From positions 1 to 7,781 of the forward strand of contig JBIKKI010000105.1 of NCBI GenBank assembly GCA_044360435.1: DNA of 7,781 nucleotides. Direction: 5' to 3'. Shown one piece after another: positions 1-5,522 of this stretch. The first letter of the stretch is position 1; every line of letters begins with the position of its first letter. The notes under the pieces were generated by a model. It saw only the letters and a program-made list of their open reading frames with translations, had not been told where the DNA came from and ran no database searches. Position numbers and translations under genes: made by a program. This DNA comes from REEB481 sp044360435 (GTDB lineage: Bacteria > Bacteroidota > Bacteroidia > NS11-12g > UBA955).

Positions 1-251
1 AAACCTTGTTCGGTATGGCGCTTCACATAAAAGCGCAGATTGATTTCTTCAAAACTTCCAAAAAACGGAACAGGTAAACCGAACAACCTGGTATTTCGAA
101 ACATAAAGCCAACCAGGCTCAGGTAATAAGTACCCTGGAAATCATCAAGTTGAAGGCCGTTCGGCAGGTAAGGTTGCAAGGTTTCGGGTGCTACGGCGTA
201 GTTGGCCATCACCAGATGTTCCCATTGGGCAGAAAGGAAAATTTTTGGCAT
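1..251 (-). CDS. DUF2071 (YqjF-like) protein, N-terminal part, cut by window edge
   Basis: About 83 codons are present, beginning MPKIFLSAQWEHLVMANYAV and continuing past the left edge. The run QWEHLVMANYAV, then PYLPNGLQLD, YYLSLVGFMF, FGLPVPF and FEEINLRFYVKR, matches what I know of the DUF2071/YqjF family, which belongs to the acetoacetate-decarboxylase-like fold superfamily. No reaction is established for the family, so I assign none. The ATG at 251 is chosen because the family usually starts a few residues before this W-x-x-L-x-M-A-N-Y motif. The reading frame stays open back to the stop of the upstream gene at 315-317, but there is no other ATG and no clear ribosome binding site. The gene lies 63 bases after the membrane-protein gene on the same strand with no visible terminator between them, so co-transcription is likely. 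The family call is firm; the C-terminal part cannot be judged. Confidence 0.85.
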   Translation of the reverse strand, partial: MPKIFLSAQWEHLVMANYAVAPETLQPYLPNGLQLDDFQGTYYLSLVGFMFRNTRLFGLPVPFFGSFEEINLRFYVKRHTEQG

Positions 252-314
252 TACCTGAATGGAAGGCAAAACAACAGCCGGTGATAAATGGTTTGGGCTA
301 GCTTGAGCAATGGT

Positions 315-1199
315 TCAATCTCCGGAAAGCCGGGCGTGTTGTTCTTTTTGGAACTTGTTGTAGATGGTTAAGATCAACAATCCGAAGGCAATGGCTGCAA
401 GAATGAGGAGGTTGTTCATCAAGCCGTGGGCAGCAAAGGAAAGCCGCAGCAAAATGGTGGAAATCACAAATCCCGAATTGCGAATAACCTTATGAAACTC
501 ATCTGTTTGGTAAAAGGAGAAGAGCAACAAAAGCACATCAACAATGATCAGCAGCATGAAAAATTGTTCGAAGAAGATGTTGTTGATGTTTTTGAATTGA
601 TCGACAGAAGCTGCGTCGTTAAAGGTTACGTTCAACCAACCGGTAAAGGAGTAAATGGCGGTAAGAAACAGCACCGGAACCAATGCCGTAGCGATGGTTC
701 TTTTGATTTTGTTGTAGCGAGCAATTCCGGCAGCATCATAAGTGCCGGCAGCCAATCTTGGCGAATTCTGCTTGTTGAACAGGTAAATCAGGAAAAACAG
801 GATGAGCGAAGTGAGCAGGTCATAAGTGAATTGAAGGTCATTCGGGCTTTTGAACCAGTCTGTACTGAAGGAAAGGTTTGCGAAATCCTTAAACAGGCGT
901 CGGATGATGATGAGCACAATGATCTCATATTGTTTTCCAACGTAGGTGGTATACGACCTGGGCAGGTAGTAAACCAACAGGTAAACTTCATAAATAAGGA
1001 TGAATGAGAACGGGGTATAGATGGCCGCAATGGGGTTTTGCAGCAGGGTTGATGGCTCATTGAGCGCAATCCAGCCCAAATCGACTGCAAGAATCAGCAT
1101 CAGGTGCAGCACAAAGCTCCCGATGGCAATGTGCAGCATGACCCGTTCGGTATTTTTTTGTGTGTGTTCGGAAAGGAGTTTTTCAAAGAGGTAGCCCAT
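315..1199 (-). CDS. Multi-pass integral membrane protein of unknown function
   Basis: The product is 294 residues and I cannot place it in a named family. Hydrophobic stretches that could span the membrane lie near residues 23-46, 56-80, 91-105, 127-141, 168-189, 207-230, 244-258 and 262-281, giving seven or eight helices. There is no cleavable signal peptide: the N-terminus is charged (MGYLFEKLLSEHTQKNTERV), and the tail is hydrophilic. Charged residues sit inside or at the edge of apparent helices: E71 in the second, R100-R101 in the third, R252 in the seventh. Such residues are typical of channels, transporters or sensors, but that is inference only. A short cytosolic-looking linker (about 142-167) separates two halves. 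No transport signature or enzyme motif is visible. It is likely co-transcribed with the DUF2071 gene downstream. The start ATG has no Shine-Dalgarno sequence, as usual in this phylum. Confidence 0.8.
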   Translation of the reverse strand: MGYLFEKLLSEHTQKNTERVMLHIAIGSFVLHLMLILAVDLGWIALNEPSTLLQNPIAAIYTPFSFILIYEVYLLVYYLPRSYTTYVGKQYEIIVLIIIRRLFKDFANLSFSTDWFKSPNDLQFTYDLLTSLILFFLIYLFNKQNSPRLAAGTYDAAGIARYNKIKRTIATALVPVLFLTAIYSFTGWLNVTFNDAASVDQFKNINNIFFEQFFMLLIIVDVLLLLFSFYQTDEFHKVIRNSGFVISTILLRLSFAAHGLMNNLLILAAIAFGLLILTIYNKFQKEQHARLSGD

Positions 1200-1373
1200 A
1201 AGCGCTTGGTTCAGCCGGCATAAGGGTGCGTGTGATGCTTGCGGCTTTGGTAAAGGTATGTTTTTCTCTGGGAACTAGGCGGCATCGCGATTTTCTGAAA
1301 AAATCATCGTGGGCAAAGGCATGCGATCAAGGGCGTTTTTCTGCGATTATTAGGCAAAGCCAAACATTACATG

Positions 1374-1381
1374 TAACTTTG
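1374..1381 (+). promoter_or_regulatory. Bacteroidota-type -7 promoter element for the helicase-cold shock operon
   Basis: The sequence TAACTTTG is an exact match to the TAnnTTTG element used by the primary sigma factor of Bacteroidota. The -33 partner is weak: TTAG at 1350-1353, 20 bases upstream, where TTTG would be ideal. Transcription would begin near 1387-1390 and leave a leader of about 100 bases. Confidence 0.5.
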
Positions 1382-1386
1382 AGCCT

Positions 1387-1488
1387 GCGGACGAAAAGTC
1401 CTGCCGTTCAACAATTAGTCTCTGAATCCCCAAAACCGTTTCATCTGATTTCTTTTTTCGGCCGGACTACGGAACCGACAATCCATTT
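1387..1488 (+). promoter_or_regulatory. Predicted 5' leader of the helicase mRNA with two small hairpins
   Basis: If transcription starts just after the -7 element, the leader is about 100 bases. By eye it holds two hairpins. The first is at its very 5' end: GGAC (1389-1392) pairs with GTCC (1398-1401) around a GAAAA loop, extendable by two pairs past a bulge. The second lies 10 bases before the ATG: TCGGCCG (1458-1464) pairs with CGG-AA-CCGA (1470-1478) around a GACTA loop, with a two-base bulge. Long structured leaders are known for cold-shock mRNAs in other bacteria. A temperature-sensitive role here is inference. Confidence 0.3.
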
Positions 1489-2667
1489 ATGACCCAATTT
1501 CAAGACCTAAACCTGAGTGAACCATTGTTGCGTGCACTCAATGAACTCGGATATACAACTCCGACACCGATACAGCAGCAGGCAATTCCTGCTTTGCTGG
1601 AAGGAAAAGATTTATTCGGCTGTGCGCAAACCGGCACCGGCAAAACAGCGGCCTTTGCATTGCCCATGCTTCAACTGATGAGTGAAGCCCGCGTAAAAGG
1701 CAAACCCGGCCAGCCTCCGGCCTTAATCCTTGCGCCCACCCGCGAACTGGCCCAGCAAATTTTGGACAGCTTCCGCGATTATGGTAAGTACCTGGGCCTG
1801 CGCAGCGCCGTTGTTTTCGGCGGGGTTTCACAGCGCCCGCAGGAAGAAATGCTGCGCCGCGGTGTGGATATCCTTGTGGCAACGCCCGGCCGCCTGTTGG
1901 ATCTGATGAATCAGGGCTTGTTGCAACTGGATCAGGTTCGGTATTTTGTGTTGGATGAAGCAGACCGCATGCTGGACATGGGTTTCATCCACGACATCAA
2001 AAAGGTATTGGCCAAATTGCCCCGACAAAAACAAACCGGATTCTTTTCGGCTACCGTTCCTGTTGAGGTAAAGAAGCTGTCTGAAGAACTGTTGTTTCGT
2101 CCGGTGCGCGTGAGCGTAACCCGTGAGAACAGCACGGCACAATTGATTACCCAGGAAGTATATAAGGTAGCCAAGGAAGACAAGCGGAATCTGTTGAAGC
2201 AACTTTTGCTCGATCTTGATGTGGCACATGCGCTGGTATTCACCAGAACCAAACGGGGTGCCGATCGGGTGGCCAAAGATTTGGTCAAGAGTGGAATTCC
2301 AGCCGATTCCATCCACGGAGATAAATCACAAGGAGCCCGCGAAAAGGCCCTGAATGGTTTCAAGAACAGGAAGCTCCGTGTGCTGGTGGCTACAGATATT
2401 GCAGCCCGCGGCATTGATGTTGACGGTTTGGCCTACGTTTTTAACTTCGACATTCCTGAAGTTGCAGAAACATATGTGCACCGCATTGGAAGAACTGGAA
2501 GAGCCGGTTCCGAGGGTCGCGCAATTTCTTTCTGTACAGAAGAAGATTTAACCTATCTTCGCAGCATAGAGAAACTCACAAACCGGCAAATTCCCCTCCG
2601 GAAACTCCCAAATCAGGGACCTACAGCAAACCAAATACAATCATCCAATACCAAATTATCACAATGA
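1489..2667 (+). CDS. rhlE: DEAD-box ATP-dependent RNA helicase, RhlE-like
   Basis: This 392-residue protein unwinds RNA duplexes using ATP and most likely acts in the cytoplasm on structured mRNA, ribosome assembly intermediates or decay substrates. All helicase motifs are intact: the Q motif with GYTTPTPIQ (21-29), Walker A AQTGTGKT (46-53), PTRELA (83-88), GG (111-112), TPGR (132-135), DEAD (156-159), SAT (187-189), VFTRTK (250-255), ATDIAARGID (301-310) and HRIGRTGR (331-338). The two RecA-like domains fill about residues 1-370. The remaining tail is only about 20 residues, polar and rich in N, Q and S, without the long basic extension many RhlE/CsdA-type helicases carry. So it is a near-minimal core. 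The start MTQFQDLNLSEPLLRAL matches the usual family start. The stop codon overlaps the next start (ATGA), pointing to coupled synthesis with the cold shock protein. The family is certain; the RhlE subgroup is likely. Confidence 0.95.
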   Translation: MTQFQDLNLSEPLLRALNELGYTTPTPIQQQAIPALLEGKDLFGCAQTGTGKTAAFALPMLQLMSEARVKGKPGQPPALILAPTRELAQQILDSFRDYGKYLGLRSAVVFGGVSQRPQEEMLRRGVDILVATPGRLLDLMNQGLLQLDQVRYFVLDEADRMLDMGFIHDIKKVLAKLPRQKQTGFFSATVPVEVKKLSEELLFRPVRVSVTRENSTAQLITQEVYKVAKEDKRNLLKQLLLDLDVAHALVFTRTKRGADRVAKDLVKSGIPADSIHGDKSQGAREKALNGFKNRKLRVLVATDIAARGIDVDGLAYVFNFDIPEVAETYVHRIGRTGRAGSEGRAISFCTEEDLTYLRSIEKLTNRQIPLRKLPNQGPTANQIQSSNTKLSQ

Positions 2668-2864
2668 AAACAGGAGTAGTTAAATTCTTCAACGCTACCA
2701 AAGGGTACGGCTTCATTAAGGAAGACGAAACCGGTACAGAAGTCTTCGTTCACATCACCGGTCTTTCCGGTGGAAAGCTCAATGAAGGCGACAGGGTATC
2801 GTTTGAAATTGAACAGGGCCGCAAAGGACCGAACGCAGTTCAGGTTCGTTTGATCGAAGGATAA
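2664..2864 (+). CDS. csp: CspA-family cold shock protein (RNA chaperone)
   Basis: A complete 66-residue single cold-shock domain of typical family length. It binds single-stranded RNA and DNA without sequence stringency and melts secondary structure. The nucleic-acid-binding motifs are visible: RNP1-like KGYGFI (residues 14-19) and RNP2-like VFVHIT (27-32), with the aromatic residues F9, Y15, F17 and F28 on the expected strand faces. The N-terminus MKTGVVKFFNATKGYGFI is the standard family start. The ATG lies inside the helicase stop (ATGA, 2664-2667) and has no Shine-Dalgarno sequence. Translation therefore probably depends on ribosomes finishing the helicase gene, although an unseen internal promoter cannot be ruled out. 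The operon ends at the strong hairpin 25 bases downstream. Which paralogue (cspA, cspC and so on) it corresponds to cannot be told. Confidence 0.95.
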   Translation: MKTGVVKFFNATKGYGFIKEDETGTEVFVHITGLSGGKLNEGDRVSFEIEQGRKGPNAVQVRLIEG

Positions 2865-2888
2865 AATTCTTTATCACAGTGACCATTC

Positions 2889-2914
2889 AAGGCCCCGTAC
2901 TGGGGCCTTTTTTT
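2889..2914 (+). terminator. Intrinsic terminator of the helicase-cold shock operon
   Basis: AAGGCCCC (2889-2896) and GGGGCCTT (2902-2909) form a perfect 8-bp GC-rich stem around the loop GTACT, followed directly by a run of seven T (2908-2914, overlapping the stem end). This is a textbook rho-independent terminator placed 25 bases after the cold shock gene stop. Confidence 0.92.
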
Positions 2915-2929
2915 GTGCCCAAAGCCCCC

Positions 2930-2962
2930 ATTGCGTAACATTATGGTAACACAGGGGTAACC
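2930..2962. promoter_or_regulatory. Triple 11-base direct repeat, candidate Pho-box-like operator of the pit operon
   Basis: GTAAC occurs at 2935, 2946 and 2957, an exact 11-base period, so all three copies face the same side of the helix. On the minus strand the units read GGTTACCCCTG, TGTTACCATAA and TGTTACGCAAT. PhoB-type regulators of other bacteria bind tandem direct half-sites (such as TGTCA or TTAACA) spaced at 11 bases, upstream of phosphate genes. The array ends 44 bases before the start codon of the DUF47-pit pair, a fitting place for an activator site. The best -7 candidate downstream is TACCTTTT (2993-3000), one base off TAnnTTTG, which would leave almost no leader. The repeat is seen directly; regulator identity is inference. 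Confidence 0.5.
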
Positions 2963-3006
2963 GAGCGATAAAAGTATAACTGTTCTTTCGAATACCTTTT
3001 AACATC

Positions 3007-3648
3007 ATGGCAAACATTCTGTCGTTCCTGATTCCACGCGAGAAAAAATTCTTCCCGCTTTTTGACAAGGCAGCCGAGAACCTGGTTGCAATTTCCACTT
3101 TGTTGGAAAAAATGGTGAATACCAATGATCCAGAGCAAAGGAAAGCGATGATTCGTGAAATTGAGCGCATGGAACACCACGGAGACACGGTTTGTCACGA
3201 GATTTTCAATGAACTCAACAGCACGTTTATTACCCCGTTTGACCGTGAAGACATTCATGCGCTGAACACCGCGCTGGACGACATCATTGATTATGTGCAC
3301 GGCAGCGCCAAGCGCATCGATCTGTATCAAATCAATGAACTCACGCCTTCCATCAAGAAATTATCTGAACTAATTCTGCAGGCAAGCATTGAACTCAACG
3401 TGGCCGTGCGGGAATTGCGCAACATGAAAAAGCCAGGTAAAATCAAAGAAGCCTGTGTGCGCATCAACAGCATTGAAAACCATGCCGATGACATTTTCGA
3501 CACCGCTATTGCGCGTCTGTTTGAAGAAGAGAAAGACGCCATCAAGGTCATTAAGATGAAGGAAGTGTTGAGCAATCTGGAGACGGCCACCGACATGTGC
3601 GAAGATGCTGCCAACGTGATTGAAACCATCATTGTGAAATACGCTTAA
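3007..3648 (+). CDS. DUF47 family PhoU-like accessory protein of the PiT phosphate transporter
   Basis: This 213-residue, almost wholly helical and soluble protein matches DUF47, the PhoU-related family usually encoded next to PiT permeases, sometimes called Pit accessory protein. It is thought to sit on the cytoplasmic side and modulate phosphate transport. PhoU-like metal-binding acidic patterns are visible in two halves: E53-R-M-E56-H-H-G-D60 with DREDI (79-83) and LDDIID (90-95), then E157-N-H-A-D160-D161 and E192-T-A-T-D196 with E199-D200-A-A. The N-terminus MANILSFLIPREKKFFPLFD is typical of the family. The pit gene starts 20 bases after the stop, so the two form an operon. No Shine-Dalgarno sequence precedes the ATG. 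The direct repeat array upstream suggests phosphate-dependent control. Family assignment is firm; the exact regulatory action on the permease is not established. Confidence 0.92.
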   Translation: MANILSFLIPREKKFFPLFDKAAENLVAISTLLEKMVNTNDPEQRKAMIREIERMEHHGDTVCHEIFNELNSTFITPFDREDIHALNTALDDIIDYVHGSAKRIDLYQINELTPSIKKLSELILQASIELNVAVRELRNMKKPGKIKEACVRINSIENHADDIFDTAIARLFEEEKDAIKVIKMKEVLSNLETATDMCEDAANVIETIIVKYA

Positions 3649-3668
3649 TCGGGCGAAAACCTCACAAT

Positions 3669-5327
3669 ATGTCACTTCTTGTTGTCATCATCATCCTGGC
3701 TCTGGTATTCGATTACATCAATGGATTCCATGATGCCGCCAACTCTATTGCTACGGTAGTAAGCACCAAAGTATTGACGCCACTTCAGGCGGTAATTTGG
3801 GCTGCTGCCTTCAACTTCGTGGCCTTTTTCTTATTCAAAGACCACGGCGTTGCCAACACCATCAGCAAAACTGTTGCCGACAGCTACATCACATTGCCCG
3901 TGATTTTCTCAGGCCTGGTGGCTGCCATTTTTTGGAACCTGCTTACCTGGTGGTATGGAATTCCTTCTTCTTCTTCGCATACCCTGATAGGTGGCTTTGC
4001 CGGAGCAGCGCTGGCCCACGCGTTTCTGACCAAAGGCTGGGTGGCGTTCAGCTCGGTGGTGGAAATGGAGAAAATTGTTAAAACGGTTTTATTCATTTTC
4101 CTCGCACCACTCATTGGTATGGCAATTTCCATGTTCATCACCATTGTTACCATCCAGAAAAAGTTCATCATCAAAACGGCGGTGATTGCCATTGCTGGCA
4201 TCAGCACCTGGTTCATGTTTGAGCATTTCAAATACCAGAAGATGGAGGAGAACCTGGCTAAATTCTTCCGGGTTGACAAATACAAAAAGGATCTGGTCAA
4301 AAATCCTGGCGACAGCGCCACCCTGGCCAAGCTGGAAATTGCCAAACAGAACCACAAGAAATCTACCGCCTACCTCGATCAATATCCTTCAATTGGCGCC
4401 GAAGGTGTTGCCAATCTGATTGCAGCCAACATCGCTTTGAACGAGCTTGAGGTGAGCAAACTGAAAGATGGTGTTAGCAAAACCGTAAAGCTGGATTTGC
4501 TGAAAAAGGAAGCCTTTTACAATAAAGCACTCGAGCCCCGTTACGACAGCCTGAAAGGTGTGATTGACGGTTTGAAACCCGTGCTCAGTCAATATCATAC
4601 CGCCGGAGCAGACACCACCATTCATCGGGTGGCCACCATTTTGCACCTAAGCGCAGCAGAAGAAGTAAGGCTTGCTAAATTCCTGAAGGTTGATCCAAAG
4701 AAGGACATTATCAAGGAGTTGGATAAAGCAGACAACAGCTACTTGCAACTCGGTGTAGCTGTCATTGTGCTGCTGTTCTGGGTATATTATCTGGTTGTAG
4801 AAAAGCTGAGCACACCCAGCACCTATAAAATGGCTTCCATGTTTAAGAAACTGCAGTTGGTTTCTTCCGCGGCCTTCAGTGTAGGACACGGCGGTAATGA
4901 TGCGCAGAAGGTGATGGGCATCATTGGCGCAGCCTTGATTGCCAATGGCGACATCAGTGATTTCAGTGAAATGAAAAACTGGGTTCCTTTGGCTTGTTAT
5001 ACCGCCATAGGGCTAGGTACGCTGAGCGGTGGATGGAAGATTGTGAAAACCATGGGTACCAAAATCACTAAGGTAACTCCGCTGGAAGGTGTGAGCGCAG
5101 AAACAGCCGGTGCCATGACCCTGTTTATGACCGAACAAATGGGTATTCCCGTGAGCACTACACATACCATTACCGGATCTATTATTGGGGTAGGCGCCAC
5201 CAAACGTCTCAGCGCTGTTCGCTGGGGCGTAACACGCAGCTTGCTTTGGGCATGGATCTTAACCATTCCGGTGAGCGCGCTGGTTGCAGGTATTGTGTAT
5301 TACATAGCCAGAGCTTACCTCTCCTAA
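3669..5327 (+). CDS. pit: PiT family inorganic phosphate permease
   Basis: A 552-residue inner-membrane transporter that takes up phosphate with a cation (H+ in most bacterial Pit proteins, Na+ in eukaryotic relatives). The two inverted PiT halves each carry their signatures: GFHDAANSIATVVSTKVLTP (19-38) with PSSSSHTLIGG (99-109), and GHGGNDAQKVMG (406-417) with PVSTTHTITGS (494-504). Membrane helices are visible near 2-18, 39-56, 76-94, 104-120, 136-160 and 168-185 in the first half, and near 358-378, 440-456 and 522-547 plus re-entrant segments in the second. Between the halves is a hydrophilic insert of about 170 residues (186-357), rich in K, D and E. It is bounded by two similar segments, LAKFFRVDKYKKDLVK (196-211) and LAKFLKVDPKKDIIK (335-349). 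The gene follows the DUF47 gene by 20 bases and ends at a strong terminator. Function is confident; the coupling ion and role of the insert are not known. Confidence 0.95.
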   Translation: MSLLVVIIILALVFDYINGFHDAANSIATVVSTKVLTPLQAVIWAAAFNFVAFFLFKDHGVANTISKTVADSYITLPVIFSGLVAAIFWNLLTWWYGIPSSSSHTLIGGFAGAALAHAFLTKGWVAFSSVVEMEKIVKTVLFIFLAPLIGMAISMFITIVTIQKKFIIKTAVIAIAGISTWFMFEHFKYQKMEENLAKFFRVDKYKKDLVKNPGDSATLAKLEIAKQNHKKSTAYLDQYPSIGAEGVANLIAANIALNELEVSKLKDGVSKTVKLDLLKKEAFYNKALEPRYDSLKGVIDGLKPVLSQYHTAGADTTIHRVATILHLSAAEEVRLAKFLKVDPKKDIIKELDKADNSYLQLGVAVIVLLFWVYYLVVEKLSTPSTYKMASMFKKLQLVSSAAFSVGHGGNDAQKVMGIIGAALIANGDISDFSEMKNWVPLACYTAIGLGTLSGGWKIVKTMGTKITKVTPLEGVSAETAGAMTLFMTEQMGIPVSTTHTITGSIIGVGATKRLSAVRWGVTRSLLWAWILTIPVSALVAGIVYYIARAYLS

Positions 5328-5352
5328 AGCCCTAAACAACATTTTTGATGAT

Positions 5353-5379
5353 AAAACCCGGATTAATCCGGGTTTTTTT
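5353..5379 (+). terminator. Intrinsic terminator of the DUF47-pit operon
   Basis: Positions 5353-5376 form a perfect 24-base palindrome: AAAACCCGGATT followed by its reverse complement AATCCGGGTTTT. A run of seven T (5373-5379) follows the GC-rich core. It begins 25 bases after the pit stop codon. The A-run on the left arm gives a weaker T-run on the minus strand, so some bidirectional activity is possible, but no convergent gene is present to need it. Confidence 0.9.
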
Positions 5380-5390
5380 ATGGTGTTGTA

Positions 5391-5412
5391 TGTTACGAAA
5401 TTGTAAACGAAA
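5391..5412 (+). promoter_or_regulatory. Candidate Pho-box-like site upstream of the porin gene
   Basis: TGTTACGAAAT (5391-5401) is followed directly by TGTAAACGAAA (5402-5412), so the TGT(T/A)A half-sites start 11 bases apart. The first unit matches, at 10 of 11 bases, the unit TGTTACGCAAT in the repeat array before the pit operon (minus strand, 2940 down to 2930). It lies about 50 bases upstream of the porin -7 element, a position suited to an upstream-binding activator. The second half-site is degenerate, so this is weaker than the pit array. Confidence 0.38.
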
Positions 5413-5461
5413 GCGTGAAAATGAAAACACTTACTTTATCTGAGAAACATTAAGGTAAAGA

Positions 5462-5469
5462 TAAATTTG
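5462..5469 (+). promoter_or_regulatory. Bacteroidota-type -7 promoter element of the porin gene
   Basis: TAAATTTG is an exact TAnnTTTG match. A plausible -33 partner is TTTA (5435-5438), 23 bases upstream and one base off TTTG. Transcription would start near 5476, giving a leader of roughly 45 bases to the ATG at 5523. It lies downstream of the pit terminator, so the porin is probably transcribed on its own. Confidence 0.55.
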
Positions 5470-5522
5470 CATTAGCACAAAATAAAAGAAACAAAACAGG
5501 AACAATTCCATAACAAAAGCTG

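Larger units (their letters stand above)
1200..1488. other. Divergent intergenic region between the membrane-protein gene and the helicase gene
   Basis: This 289-base stretch separates two divergently transcribed genes and should hold promoters for both. On the plus strand there is an exact TAnnTTTG element (1374-1381) followed by a leader that can fold. On the minus strand the best candidate is TACCTTTA (1258 down to 1251), one base off the consensus, about 50 bases before the start codon at 1199. I see no convincing -33 partner for it. A GTG-initiated frame of 88 codons (1226-1492) spans most of the region but looks non-coding: it has no recognisable domain, overlaps the promoter and leader, and has an unstructured composition. 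Confidence 0.6.

Noticed and set aside
426..1007. A 193-codon plus-strand frame opposite the membrane-protein gene.
   Set aside because: Its translation is a Q/N/E-rich shadow of the hydrophobic minus-strand protein, which has a coherent membrane topology; no domain or promoter supports the plus-strand frame.
1226..1492. An 88-codon GTG-started plus-strand frame whose stop overlaps the helicase ATG (ATGA).
   Set aside because: The overlap looks like coupling, but the frame runs through the promoter element and leader, has no recognisable domain and an irregular composition. It is most likely a chance open frame in intergenic DNA.
2993..3000. TACCTTTT as a possible -7 element for the DUF47-pit operon.
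   Set aside because: One mismatch to TAnnTTTG and placed so close to the ATG that the transcript would be nearly leaderless; no -33 partner is visible, so it is not listed as a separate feature.
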